Shown here one piece after another: positions 35,801 through 50,800 of a DNA stretch of 64,000 nucleotides. Within the stretch, counting starts at the first letter, position 1; every line of letters starts with the position of its first letter. Where the stretch lies: contig JARUPZ010000001.1 of the NCBI GenBank assembly GCA_031213475.1, positions 20,366,933-20,430,932 on the forward strand, written 5' to 3'. The translations under genes and the position numbers were made by a program. A model generated the notes under the pieces. That model did not search any database, was not told where the DNA came from, and saw only the letters and a program-made list of their open reading frames with translations. Source of the stretch: Nereocystis luetkeana. Lineage: Eukaryota; Sar; Phaeophyceae; Laminariales; Laminariaceae.

Positions 35801-38800
35801 GTGGATACAGGAACGACAAACACGTTTTTTTTTTCGGCTTCTCTTCAGCCACAGCCAGCCGCCGAATTACCGACGTGGCTTGAAGCTGAACAAGGTCGAA
35901 CTTAAAAAACGGTCGTCGTCAGACGTCGGTCCCCGTCCTGCTAGTAGTCTGTCGAGACTGCCCGCATTGATCACGTGGTTTCCCACAGTCCCTCCGGCCA
36001 GACCCATTTATTTGTGAAGGTCTTAGTCCGTTGGGCTAAAGGTAAAAGGTTCACCAATCGCCTACCCAATCTAAGCCTCGAAACACTTTCCCCCCCTGGC
36101 ACGGACCGGATTTTAACGGATCGACGCGCCACCACACACGGTTACAATTTCTGGGGATCCAGAAGAATTGTTCAGGTTCTTGACATGAGGAAACTCACAT
36201 GGGCTTTGGAAAAGCGATTTCATGGTGGGCGTGAGATTAAAATTCACGACCAATGATCCATGTCCTGCCGACGACGCCACTTGTTAAGATCACGGAGAGC
36301 GGGACACTATTTATCCCTGGACAGGTCTGCTTATTAAACCGGCACTCGTTGGTGCTCACGTTGATGTTCTCTTAGAGAAAGAAGAGCCACTTTATTACTT
36401 TCGTTCACGACGGAGACTGAGACCACGCTCGTGCCTCTCTGGAAGACCCCTGGTTTTCCACCTAAGATACGCCTTCCAAGTACTACAAATACGATCCCAG
36501 TGCCAGAACCCAGGTAATTACCGGGCTTTCAACCTCATACAAAGCAGTATCATAACAACGTGGAGTGCTTACCACAGTTAAAGGCATGTGTGGCGTAGGG
36601 CTTTGAATGACAGGGAGAAAACCGTGATCGGCAGTAAACCTCTACCAGACTTACTAGTGAGCTTGTTGAAGCCAAGATCGACACGGGATAGATCCGGCAA
36701 GGTGCTTAGCTCGGCCGGAACTATACCTGGAGACGGCACAATAAAAAGGCAGAGGGAGACATCAATGCGTCTTTGAAGGAGCCACACTTCGGATATATAT
36801 TTTGATGATGTCGATCTAGAGTAAATGTGAGTGGAAAGAACAATATGGGCGTCGTTGAAAACCAAACTACTTTCACAAATACTCCGTTATTGGCTCGGCA
36901 GGACAGACTAGCGGTCAAAACTGAGGTGCACGCTAATTCCCGTACGTCCCGTACGATATGATGTCTTCCAAGCGTTCTCTGAGATACCAGTACGTGGATC
37001 AACCACAAGCACGTCGAGGCTGAGGAATGTCAACTGCTTAAGTTCAACATTTTACCGCAGCGTTGTTGGTCCTATCAGGAATGTCCCAAACAAACGTACA
37101 CGAGATCGGTTACTGGCAGCTGGCCTTAACCCGCAAATAGACAATACACCCAATCATTCGCGCGTGCGCTGCATTGACATGCTTGTATAGTTTTTTTTAA
37201 ATGTTTCCTAGCTTTGCTCGCCAGAAATCGACACTTTCACCAAATATCAACACGATTGACTATCAACTTCAACCTAGACCTAGTCTGGTGTTGTCACAGC
37301 GATGGGCCGAGCGAGTCCAAACGCAATCGGATATGCATGATCGATCAAAACCCATGTTGATGGCGAAACCAAATAGGTTTGCTGGGTGCATCGTAGTAAA
37401 ATATCTGCAGCAAACACTGCAATTAATTTGCGGTAGGAGTTTTGTCGTCTGAAGATCACCAAGGCCTAACCCTAACTCCCATCATACAGGCTGTAGGGCG
37501 GTGGCACGATCGGTTACACCCAGACACACGGCAGTTGCCTAGCATACGTAGCTGCCAACACACGCTTCAGTCAGTAAGGCGTACACTCTTTCGTTCAAAG
37601 TCGTAGACGACGGATGACATCAACGCGTGCACCCCCCCCCTCAAACAATGGGATTACGGGGGACCCTAGTAAAAAAGACCAAAATATTGTCGGTAAAAAT
37701 AGCGAAATATATAAGTTTTTGTATATGCCGTAGGTTAAATTTGTTATGATTCCCCGTAATAGTAGGAATCACGGACACATGTTGTGAGGACTACACCAAC
37801 ACTACGTCTACCTGTTTATATCAATCATCGTTGTCAGGTCGACCGTGATATGGCGAAACATGCGCAACGCCGTCTGTCGTGGCAGCGAGACGAAATCAAT
37901 GCACCAGGTTTACCGTAAGACGCACGCTTGGTCTGACTAGTGTGTACCGTGTATCTGATCTACCGTATTTCCTGAATAGCCAAACCAGTCGTTTTTTGCG
38001 GTGACCGAGTGCTGCGTTCCAGATTATAAATCAAGACCAGGTGGGCACTGGCACACAGGTGTACTGCGGTTCGAGCCAAATATGTATACCGAACAATTGC
38101 CCTCAATCAATTCCCAAGGTAACCAGCGAAACACGTGCTCTCGAACTGAAGCAGACTGAAATGTAAAGATCGTTCGCAGCTTACGAGGGATATGACACCC
38201 GTGGAAAACATACAACACTCGCAGCTACTGACGCGAGAAATTCACTTGCCAGTCAAACCGTTGTTCGCGAGGTGAAGGCTCTGTAGAGATGAGATCTTGC
38301 CAACTTCCGGGGGGATCCCTCCTGGAAGAACGACACGGAACAAAATACGACGATAAGAGTTGACGCTGTCACGGTTATTTGCGGATGTACCTAGACGGAA
38401 AACAGTGAATGTTTGCGACTGTAAACTAGAGTGGCTGAAACCTAACGTTCAAGGACAAGACGTCGAGGCAAATACAGAAAACTACTTGTGATCATGTTGC
38501 AAATACAGGGACGGTCGCCAACGTCAAGGCCTACGCGAGAAAACTACATCAAAATTACCAACATCTCAAACGTGAACGGTCTATGAAAATGTTTGTTTTT
38601 GTCCTATTTATTGTGGAGTCGAACGCGATGGGCGTTAATGCCATCTTCGATCATGATATGCTTATACGTGGGCTGTGGGCCGGGCGGAAAGACGGAGAGG
38701 TAAGGTGGCGAGATTAGGATAGTTACGTGTTGAGAATGTTGGTCAAGTGGATGTTCTACCTGCCGGCCATGGACTAACTGGGTTGTTGTAAACCAAACGA

Positions 38801-41800
38801 TGATGGCCCCAATGTCAGCGCTGCAGGCCAGAAATAACTACCCAGGTTAACGCGATTTCCAGTACACACCGCGGGCTTGTTCGCCGTATATAAGCTCCTT
38901 ATCTTGGACCCAGTGCGTGGATAGAGGACAATTTGTTCGGTGCTGAGTTTTGACAACCGCGTGGGGTTATGCCCGACGAATTAAACTGTAAAAATAGCGT
39001 CACTGTCGAGGGAGTTTGGAGTGTCGATGACATTGGTTCACAAAAGGGGACGAACATATGTAGTGAGCTGGTGGTGACCGTGCATCTATCTGCCAGACGT
39101 GAAATTATGAGTGTTAGTTGATGTTGGCCGAGGGAACAACAATTTAGCCGGTGTCCATGAAATTTCAATCATTTGCTGGTCTTTTCGATTTGTACCCGTC
39201 CCTTGCCAGCTCAAGGTCAACAGCACAAACCACCTGAACAGAGAATAAATATTTGCAGCATTTATCGAGCCAGGAAGTAGACCGGGTTGGAAGACAAAGG
39301 AGATCATAAGAGTCAGTATTTGTTCACAGAATACGGGGGCAAGTGCATGTTCTGACTAGCGGCCATGAACCGAGCTCAAACTCTTACATAATACTACTAT
39401 ACGGTACGATTCTCGACTACCGAGCTTACCGCGTTTTCGTGTACATCGCCCAAGGATGTAAATTATACAAATCGCACTCGATGTTGTACTAAGACGCGGA
39501 CATACGGCGAAATATTCGACGATAAGGTTTGAAAACCGGGTTTGGCTGAGCCGGGCAAATGAAGCTGTAGCAATGGCGCCATGGTCAGGGATGTTCGGAG
39601 CGCCGATGAGATTTCTTCGCAAGATGAGGGGGTAAAGTTGAAATGTTTCGTGACAAGCCTTCACCTGCATGGGGTGTGGAATCACGTATTTCTGTTGATA
39701 TTGCCCAGGGAACGATGTCAGCGCGGGTGTGTTTTCATTTTCAATTACTTCTTCGTGTGTTTTGTTTTGTGCTGGATGTGTTCAGTGTCAGCTAGATGTC
39801 AACGATACATTTAAACCGCGAGAACAAACTAAAATGAAAAACACCTTCGATCGAGTCATGTACTATCAACGTGGCGGGTGACGTACCTCATTTCTTCAGT
39901 GCGGTGAACGATTTCACGAGGGCCGGGCGCGCAAGTCCTGATCGAACCGGCTTTGCAAAAAAACGAGTATAATCAAAACAAAATGTGGACGGGTCCAACT
40001 CACTATCGAAACCACCACCGTATACGAGATTTGTTGATCGCGGTAGTTAACGTTTTTCCAATCTTGTCAAGCACAAGGTTGTGTCTTTATTGCGATGGCT
40101 TGAATGTATGCCGTTTCCTAAAAATTGTTGCTGTCAATGCTAGATGCAGATTGCGCGGCCAGACGCCTCTTCCAACACGTCGTAGCCCACAGATGACAAC
40201 CGGTCATGTCTTCGAAGGACGCACCCGTACAGAAGCGCGAAAAACGTAATCAAGAAACTGTATCTCTCTACAAAGAGCATCCCTTGTTTCCCGGTGGTGC
40301 GCTGTAGGGCACAAAAAGCGCAACGCTGGTGATGATAGGAATGCTCCCCCCCATCGGGTCAAGTAAACCGTAGGCGTCTCACGCTGGGTCTGCATACGCC
40401 GTACAAACGATAAGGTGTTTCAAACGACTGCAAACTTCGTTCCTAAGAGGTCTCGTGGGAGAATACATGTAGTGCCTAAAATATATGTCTACGACAACAT
40501 TCCAGGCGGAACAAAATGGATGTGTCAGTGTTGGGCATCTGCCACGCACCTGTTACCAAATCGAGCTCATTGCCACCAGCCCAACAGGTTACCGCCAACA
40601 AAAAACGTGGGTTTGCCCACCTGTGCGGTATTGGGGACATTGCGATACGTAAAACAAATTTCGAAGCATCCTACGCAGTCACTGGTGCGGGAACCACTTG
40701 CCCTTAAGACAGTTGTTGGAGAGGTCGAGGTGCTGTAGGGATGACATCTTGCCGATGTCCGATGGAATCACAGCTGCAAGAACGAAAGGGATACAAAGGT
40801 CGACTGAAGTCAGGGGGGCCAAGACTCAGATGTCGAGGTAACCAGACAGTAAAGTGCTGACCGTCTGCGACTACCCTAGGAGATCTTCTCGAACCTCACG
40901 CTAACGTCGAAGACGTCAACAACAAACATGTGATACAGTGAATACCATGAGGGAACCGGCGCGGTCGATTGAATATTTTACTGGTGGTAGATCCCGCGAG
41001 TTTTTCATCTCTGCCCTGATGACCTTGCCTCTACGGTGATGTACGAGCAGTTATCGAGGCAAACAGCCGTCACCCAGTGGACGTTTTCATCAAAGACATG
41101 TTCAGGTCATGCGGTAAAACACAACCCTCCTCAACGTAAAAGCCCACTGATGACATCCGCTCGTATTTTGGCGGTAATCACGGGTATTGTATAGGGGGAT
41201 GAAACATGCAAAACGAACATTTATTTCTGTACACACAACATCCCTTGATGTTCGGAGGCACGCTGGAAGGTACAACTAGAGCGACGTCAGTCCTGACTGC
41301 AGAGCGTCACTCGTTCGGTCCAGTAAACCGTAAGCGTTTCACGCAGGATCTGCGGGTACGCCGTAGGACATACCCGATGTTCAAAGCGGCGACTCAAGGG
41401 TAGTTTAGGACGTGCCGTCCGCGAATATCCGTAGGCTATCGAGCAATCTTTATGACAGCATACGCGGCAAAGCAATGTTCCAGGGTGGGGCATTTAGTAG
41501 GCACTGCAGTAGTTAGTTGTCAACTCGGTCTCTTTGCAATCTGCTAAGCATGTTATTTTTGAACTTGATGTAAGTTTGTCTACTCGTTTCCAGTTCACGA
41601 CATTGACACGTAAACAAGTTCGAAACATACCAGGGGTATGACGCAAAGGGGCAACGTACCAAGCAAACCGTCACTGACTTGAGAAACACCCTTACCAGTC
41701 AAGCCGTTACTGGAGAGGTCGAGGACGCGTATTGATGACATCTTGCCGATGCCCGAAGGGATCCCACCTGCAAGAACGGCACGGACAGAAAGGGCTAAGT

Positions 41801-44800
41801 GTGAATCCACCTATTACGGGGGGCCATAGTTAATAGGACCAAAAATGGTTGGTAAAAATGGTTAAATGTACAGGTTTTTATGTATACCATAGGGCCTGTT
41901 AACTATGGTCCCCAGTATTCGTGAGGAGCATCCTCACCATCTTGATTGAGTACCTACCAGTTTCCTAAGCCTCCATACAAATTCAAGAGGCCGTACCAAT
42001 GGTCAATCTACAACTCGGCAGAAGTGCGAAGCGATTATGTAATAAATCCGGTGCCTTTCTCCACTGCCAAAGACAACGAGACGAGATGGGTTCACACCGG
42101 TCCGGATTCCGTACTGGATGGGCGTGTGCAGACGAACCAGTCGGGATCTGAGTTTTTGTCAAATAAGACGTGGTAGCCATTTTTCCTGTCTATCGTCTCA
42201 ATCTTCACTACAGTTCAAGTTATTTACTCATAACCTTCGTCCACCCATAATCGCCGGATGTAACAATAACGATGCCGGTCGCCTTCAAGTTGAGCACCCT
42301 TCTGTTCGCTTGCAGAAACCAGGGCCTATATTTACGGGCATATGTGAGACCCCGGTATCGGTTTGTCTAAGCAGCGTCTGGAGTACAGGTGTTTGTGTAT
42401 AGTGCGCAGGCATTCTATTACGGGGGGCCATAGTTGATAGGGCCAAATAGGCTAGTAAAAATGGCTACATAAATAGTTTTTTTTGTATACCATAGGTCCT
42501 ATCAACTATGGTCCCCCGTAATAGAACATTCGTCAAAAGGAAGGAAGGAGAGATCAAACATGCCCCTCTTCGAGATTACCGTGCTGGAGCATGCTTCAAC
42601 TGGCTGCCGTGATATCAACTCATTTATATACACCAAAATATGATATCTTCACCAGTCCACGCCGTAAACAATGACGCTTTCGTCCCGATGCAAACGTAGG
42701 GACGAGCCTAAAGCCACCGAGACAAGGACGATTCGAATCTGATAACTTGTCGGACTCCGAACGGGAAGAACTTGCACGGACAGACCGAGGAAATCAACTT
42801 CTAGAGGGGACCCATTAATTTTGTGTCGGACAAAAGTGTTGTCGGCATTTATTTTACACATCCCGCAAACGAGAGGGCCATAGACTCCGCGTGGGGACGT
42901 GTGGTAGAGCGTGATACACAGTAAGCACATCGTGTGTCGCGTAAGTAACGAAGGCACGGAAACGTCCGTTGCGGTTAAGTCTTGGTAGCATTCGAAACAA
43001 CTCTATATGCCCTTTCTATCGGGGTCAACATCCGTTTGTTGGTGTATCATTCAGTGAGTATAAAACCGCAGAAAAAGCTGCAACGAAGCAACATGAACAC
43101 TCATCAAAAGGGACCAAAACCCAAAAGCAACTCAAGACCAAACATTGACGACCCGCGGAACGCCCGCTGGTCGACTTCGAGGACTGCAGCCAACAACATC
43201 CTGCCGAAGAAAGCCCATATCGTATACAGTGGTTGATTAGATCAACCCAGAAGACGTTATTTACTCGCTCCGACCGCCACACAACGCAATACCATGGTTG
43301 AGAATGGTTGAAGCCGGGGACAAACAGAAGCCGGGGAACCCCAGTGGTGACTGGAAGAAAGCCACGAAGCCTTGTCTGCGTGAGGATATGAATTTATTTT
43401 CGATCCTGTCGAATGGATCTTTTTTACCCCGTCCGTAGAATGGAGAGAATGCCAAGCCATTATGACGCAGCATCAGCATGTATGTGTTGTCTCTCAAATA
43501 AATGTCTAGGAATGAATGCCTATTCAAACTCATACCTGACAACACTCCTCCAGAACTAGCTCACCCTGGATCATCAGCTCTCAACAATTTAACGATCATC
43601 AATAGTACAGTGTTGGCCCGCCAACGACAAAGTGTCCGATAAGAACACAATGCTCACTTTTCGGAGAACGCTAAGAAAATGGGGTTACGAGACACGGCTT
43701 AGTGGTGCACGCTACACTAAATCCTACCACGTATCTAATAGCCGACGCTCATAGTTGTGTGAAGAGGGCGCCCTAATAAGTATCTCAGGATTGCGCAGAT
43801 CGGGGGCTTCTTGTTGGCGGGCCCATGCTGTACTTACGAAGCCCGAAACACGCTGCAGCAATAAGGTGGGGAGGTCAAGCCAGAAGCTACCCGTAGCAGT
43901 CGAGGCGATAGGCGTATTTTACATCACTTGCCGGTTAGCTCGTTACTCCGGAGATGCAGATGTTCCAATCTTGGCAGGGCGCAGAGCTCATCAGGAATCG
44001 ATCCTGCACGTATTACAGACCATCGCGAGGTGAACGTGGGCACGCGACATGCATTTAGCGGCACCGCGGGCAACTCCCACCAGATACCGCGACTTGATCA
44101 ATACGTTTGGGCGATGGCACGTACGGTGCCGGATTATCGACCGTTACAAAACAGTTCTGCCCAAATTGGCGGAGTGTTTTGTTTCAGGATCTGTACCAGT
44201 TATTGCTCAAACGACTTTCGACCTGATTCTAACAACAACGAGCAATTGTTTATGTTCCGGCCTTTCACCAGCACTTAGCATGCGGACACGACCCCGCCAA
44301 TGAGAGCAACACATCGGTGGGGCTTGGTTTCGCGTGAGACTGGTACGTCACGAACTATGCTCTGGTTTCTCGGGGCGGTTTAGGATTGCAATCCCGTTTT
44401 TGGAGACCAACTGCTCAAATTTTTAAATATTTCGTCCCCAGAACGGGGCTGGAGTCCTAAAACGGTTATACTTTCTCTTGTGTAATCTATAGGTATATAG
44501 AGTGTACTACCTTGCACGTGTGGGCATGGCCACCTCGTCAACTGAAAGACGTCCCCGGTACCTGATGTACTTCGCGAGCAATGGACATCAGGTATACCCC
44601 AACGCCTTCGATGTCCAAAACCGATGTATAGAAAAATGTTGTCAATGGCAGGGGAGACAATATTCGTTCGAGAGCAGTCCATTTTGAGACACTATTCTAG
44701 AGCGTTGGAAAACCAACATTTCGTGCCATTGGTTTCCGGAATATTAAAAACATCCTGCGGTCTGGGCTCAGCTTAACTCCACTCAGCCATAAGCGAGGTT

Positions 44801-47800
44801 CCCGTCAGTCCCACAAGAAATACACCGAGCCCAAAGAACGAAGAAACAGTGCAAAACACAGAAGCCCTCATGATATATATATATATATAACATCATGGAA
44901 ACAAAGCGTGGGACAAAACTGTTGCGTCCACGTGTCAGCTGAACCTCCGCAACGTTTCACGGTAGCCATGTGAAAAGGTCAAATCGACGTATGCTTTGGT
45001 CGGAATGGTGAACATCGGCCCCAAACGTTTCAAGGTTGACGGACTGCACGATTGAGGAACTATGAAATACTTTGTTGACTGAGTTTGTGTTCTCCGTTTT
45101 ACAGTTACTCCAGGCGATTGTCTATCGGGTGGAGCGCGATTGCATTGCTTTAGTTTCAACTGTCAAGCAAAGAATGCTTCAAGCCCCTCATGTACCAGAA
45201 GCAACACAAAACAATTCTCACACCTGAGTAAGCTGCAAATTTCTTTAGCTTCCCCCCCTTCGCTACCGATTAGCGGGGAGCGAACCGTGAAGCGATAGGG
45301 TTTGAAAAATAGAGCCCTTCCAAAATCGGATAGGATTACTTGATGTCTTGCCCAGGCGAGTTTGGAACGTAGTATGGATGAGAGCCCTAACCCATTTGAA
45401 TGGATGGATCACTCCTGAATGTATCGACTGGGAAGGTATCCTCCTCTGAATCCGCACTCACGAATGCTCCCCACAAGATTCCAAGTCCCGCGAAATGACG
45501 CCAATCGCAACCAACCGAACATCCGATTCAATACCGAGGACAATACACTCACCGGAAAATTGGTTGTGGTCAAGAGAGAGTGATGTCAAGCCGACCAGCT
45601 GGCCTAGCTTGTTGGGAATGAAACCTGGGGGCCAAACGTATATCCCAACAAGGCATGGCGAAATACGGCGCGATGTTGAATACTAAACATCAACGTGCTG
45701 TGTGCACTACACAGTCGTTCAAGTTCACTGATACCACCGCCATATACACGCAAGGTAGTGTCGGGTGATCACAACCCTGAGAAAACAACTAGATGGCTTG
45801 ATGGATAATCGTATGCGGGATAGGGGAGGCGATCGAGTCTTGCTGCCGAAAAACGAAGTGAGGATAGGATACCTGGAAGGCTCACGCTTTGTGTAGAAAA
45901 GGCATGTAAGCCATTGAGATATAGAGTAACACCTTCACTCTAATCGATTGTCGATACATGTTGAAGAAACTACTATTAATATGTAGCATTGCCGTTGGCT
46001 GCACAGACTTGCAAATACTTGCTTTATATACTCCAAAGAGCGGGATGCATCCATTGCACACCCCAGAAATTCGGGAGCGATGTGTACAAAGTAATACATC
46101 GTGTTTGGGTTGATATGTGTTTGTTCTTCACATTAAACCGTTCTTTCTACCCGTCGACATCCAGCACAACCAGTGTCCGTGCCGATTCTTCAATCCTAGA
46201 AGAGATACAAGCAAGTTCTGTGGTCACAAAGCTACGCCACAGAGATACTACGTTGCCACGTGTGCAGTATGCACTGTAGTGGGCAATGCAAAGCCATGTC
46301 ATCATACTAGATACGACAGACATGACATACGCAATCTATGAAATAGTGAAACGAAAAGAAACAATCAAAGAGAAAACAAAAAAAAGGTACGTAGACAAAT
46401 CGAAATTGAAAAAGAAGAAAAATGAAAGCAAAATCTACGAGAAACAATCTGTCGTGCCCCCCCCCCGCAGGCGAGGTGGCCAACACTTGAAAAAGAACGA
46501 GCTGGAGAAAAGAAAGAAACATAAAATAAAAAAAGAAAAAAACACCACTACTTCTTGTAAACAGAGTAAGACAAAGAACCAAGGAAAAAAGTAACAAGGA
46601 AAAATAACAAAGGGGAAATAACAGGCAGACCAAAGCCCAAAGCACCTTCCAGGTAGCGGCAGCAGTTTGTGGTACGAGTAGTATAGCCAGGTTCTCCCTG
46701 CTAATCCGCCTGGTACCTTGCTACCCAGACTGCCCTCTCCGCCCTGCGTTCGTCAACTATGCCCAACCCCTTGGCGTCAGACAATACGAAACGAGCAGAG
46801 CAGGTTCGTCATCCAACCACGCCACACGGCTCCTTCAGTACGGCTTATCAATCAGAAAAGAGAAAAAAATAAAATGAAAATCGCGGAGAATCAGCGCAAG
46901 AAAGAAAAAAAAACACAACAAAAAGAGATAAAATTAGTTTTGACAGAAGAAGCACTATTACTATAATAATGTTCTAACGCCGCCCGATGAGCCACAGGTC
47001 CAGCAAATGAATGACGATACATCCGCTACATCTGAGCGTCTAAGAAGGCTATGCGGATGCACGATCATCACCATACTACGCACCTGCGGCACGGTCCGTT
47101 TCTCTCTATATATCGGGATGCGTCGTGTACCCATTGAAGCCGAGGCCGACTCGCGTGGCCGACGCTTAAACCGATGTATATATCTTGTGACATATTTACC
47201 CTCTGGGGCCCAAAAAGGCGTCACATCTAGCTCGTACCGGACAAATATCGAAGAGTCGAACTCCGCGAGTTTCTGGTTTTGGCTGCTAATATTGCGATGT
47301 TGAAGATATATATCACTGCAACAGCGTCAGACACGGCTGTGGAATGTGTTAATTTTAATTCAACACATAAAGGTACTTCGCGACAGTATCGTAATTTTGC
47401 AAACCACACTACCGTGCTCATACTTGCCGGGTACCACATGTATGTGTCCTAGTCAAAGCCTGTCAAACGGAGGATTGACGCCGAATATGTAGAACGTATT
47501 CGATGCCTACGGCCTCTAGGAATATTGTTGACAGGACGCGACGGAAACGTGTAGATGAACGGGTCCCTCGCCTACGGCATCTAGAGCATGTTATTGGAGT
47601 CGGGCGGCATCTATCTTCCCCTGCAAAATATTCGGATGAGGTTGGCTCACAAGAATCAGCAGCTGTACATCGAAGGGATCTCACGTTGAAGGTCGTGTTG
47701 CGTTCTGCGGCTTCGTATGCTGAAAGTATGACCCCATGTTGGGACTCATCGCACCTCTCATTAACGGTACCCCCCCACCTCTAAAACACGATAGTGCTCG

Positions 47801-50800
47801 AGCGCAAGCCGTGCCACGGGTTCACGTTTGAAGGCTACCAAAAACCTCGGTTTGATGCCCTACGCCACATCGGGGGCTGAATTTTGAATTCACATTTGTA
47901 TTCGGTGTTTGTCTCTCAAAGTACGTGGGTACCTCGGGTGGGTGAAATATCCTGATGCCCGGCGCCAGACATGACCGAAGGCTGGACACTGTTATATACA
48001 GTATCGAGACGGCGTGGCACTCCAATATGTTAGCCCGCGAATCTACTGTACAACGCGTGGTACAACTGAGGTAGGGAGTTTTGGTCGATACATTTATGGT
48101 TGGAGCATCTATCTCTCAAAAATTTAGGAAAATAATACTCTATCATATACTGGCACAACTCCAAGTTTCTCATTTGTTGGCCTGGGTAGGCATGGAGCTC
48201 CTTGAGTGAAGGGCTCAAGCCAAACTAGGTGGCACCTCTATCATGGCACCAGTCGTAGAAGTAACACACCGATCTCAGGGAAGGGCAAACATAACAACGG
48301 GTCGGCGAGTACTGCAGTAGCCCAAGTTTTGGCTAGCCAGAGTCTATTGGCCTTTGTCATAGGTAATAATGTGATGTGATGTGGTTGGGTGTAGGTGGGG
48401 TTACTCGATTTAAGAGCCCCTCGTGCCGTACTCGTGCTCGAGCGCTCTCAGGCTTATTGGTATACTAAAAGGATTTCGGGCATTCTCTTATCGTGCTCTC
48501 CTAGGATTGACCCACCCGGTTGGATATCATTACCTTTTCTTGGGTGGGGTGTCCACAGACAAGAGCTTAACATACAGCGGTCGTGATATTCAATTAAACA
48601 GTAATTCGCCATGCTCTTCTGCGCGCGCATCCTGCTCCTTATGTCTGTAATTGTCGTGTCGGCACAGCAGTATGGTATCTGCTGTCGATCATGCTCAAAT
48701 GGTCTCTGCGAGCGGCATGGTTTGTGTTGTGTCCGCGTTTGGTTGAACCCCTCGGATAGTGTATGTACGGTGCGGGCATTGTATGGTTGGGTACGGTGTG
48801 GCATGTAGTATGGTGTGCATGGCATGCTCTATCGTATGAAGGTATACGGTTTGGTGGGTGAACGAAATTGAAAAACCACGGCATGTCATATGGTATGTTC
48901 GTGGTGCGGTGGGATGGTAGGATGTGGCGGATATTTCTTGTGGCCGAATATATCCTGGTGGTGTGGATTTGTTTGTGTCGTTAAGGTCCGAAATAGTCGC
49001 ATACAAAGTTCCGGAAGAGTCGCATACAAAGTATCGATCAATGGAGACGACTGACATAATAAGTTGGAAAATATCATGGACGCGGACAGACAGACAGAAA
49101 AATCTGCAAATATCAAAATCGACATCATAAATATTCATGCTTTGACCCCAAAACCGTCGCTTGCAAACTTTCGGGCAACCAAAGGCAACACATTTGTGAT
49201 ACTTCATAGGCCTTGACAAAGTAGGTGTACTCTATGAATATAAAATTGGCTGAAGGCAGCGAATTTTTGCGGTCTGTCGACCGCCACCATTTCCACCCTT
49301 TTTATCACATAGCAGAGAAAACGCGACAGGGTGTGCACCATGGTGCATCGAGGTTCCTATGCCCAACGGACAAGTATTCCAACGTGCTACTTGTAGCCTT
49401 CACCAACTCTACAGAAGCCCGACCTTGTAATGAGCCCCCACCCCGTCACTAGCCCGAAACCACCCACATACATATAAAAACGCGTGAATCGCTCATTGTT
49501 GAATTTGACCAGATTATTGATAGTTTTGAATACCAGAGCGCACCGCAATCGATAGCAACAGTTTTGAAAAGAAGTAGGTAAAACCTTCATCGAGGCTGGT
49601 GTTGTTGACGAACATCTCACCGATGAAACCATTGCAGCTAAGGTCAAGCATCGTGAGGGCCACCAAGTTGCTGAGCCAGTCCGGAATGGAACCTGCATGC
49701 GTGGCGAAGGTATGCTTGGATGAAACGAGGATCGGTCTGTTGATTCACAAGACACGGCCGTACAGAAACAATACGGAATATATCTACATGTTTTTTTAAA
49801 ATCATCGCGTTCACTTTCTACCCTACCTCGTCGGCTGTCCTACGTCTGGACAAGGCGTGGTCACAGGTGTGTCGTCTCTTCTCCTTTCCGGTATGTGCCT
49901 TCATTTTTACCGCGCATAAGATCCAGCACTCCCACTGTTCGTCGATTTTCCTCGAATGTTGTTAAGTCACTCTCTCGCAGCTTGCCGCTAACCTATTGTT
50001 ACGCAAGTCGCGTCGTTACGAGTATGCTGCACTCGGTGAAACTCGGACCCTCGAAAATGTTCCGGGCAGGCACGCGGACCACATACAAAGCCACCGAAGA
50101 CGATACAAAGGCCTGACTCGAGGTAAATCAAACCTAAACCGCGTCTCAGATGCACAACGATACTCGCTGACAAGCAAGACAACCGAGAAACTGAAATCTG
50201 GAGGAAATCCTGCTTCATATCATGGTGCAACAGTCGCGGGTAACAACTACCTGGCTTAAGTCCGTAAAATCGACGCAAACACTATACCGTGAGCCGGTTT
50301 AGTAGCAGTCGCCGTGAAAAAACACATAAAGCGCAGGGATGTTCTAGAATGCGTCATATTTGACTGAGTGATTGTCAGCGGCCAAGCACTTCACCCGTGT
50401 ACCGGATCGCTGAGTTAGTCTTCACTAGTTCCGCCGACGAATATCAGCTTCAAACCTCCACGGCCATGAAGTCATTCACAGTTATACATTCACTGCAGTA
50501 TGATATTTCGTTCAGATTCGCAGCCATATTCAATTTCCTTTTCATCACGTTCGCATAAGCTTTGGCATATCCCTTTCGGCACGTTTGCACAAGGGTCTGA
50601 CTCAAAAAACGTTGTAGGTTGGCCTTTCCCTTCTCAGAATGTGTCGGAGGTCTCTCCAATATCTATCTGGCGGCCTTTCCCGCTTCTTGTGGGGCCCAGT
50701 TGCAAGAAGTCACTGTCGGCGGTTTTTCGATCCCAAATGAGGTGAAGATGATTGCGATCGGGGATTGGATTGAAAAACACGTTCTGTTCGATGTGATCCA

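Larger units (their letters stand above)
41768..43931 (-). other. ROCO intron with two MITE A copies
   Basis: 2.2 kb, MITE A at 41811 and 42415. No LRR exon found between. Confidence 0.55.

Noticed and set aside
46286-46594. Lys-rich 102-codon frame
   Set aside because: Lies in repeat D and A-rich DNA; the frame is not preserved as protein in the other copy.
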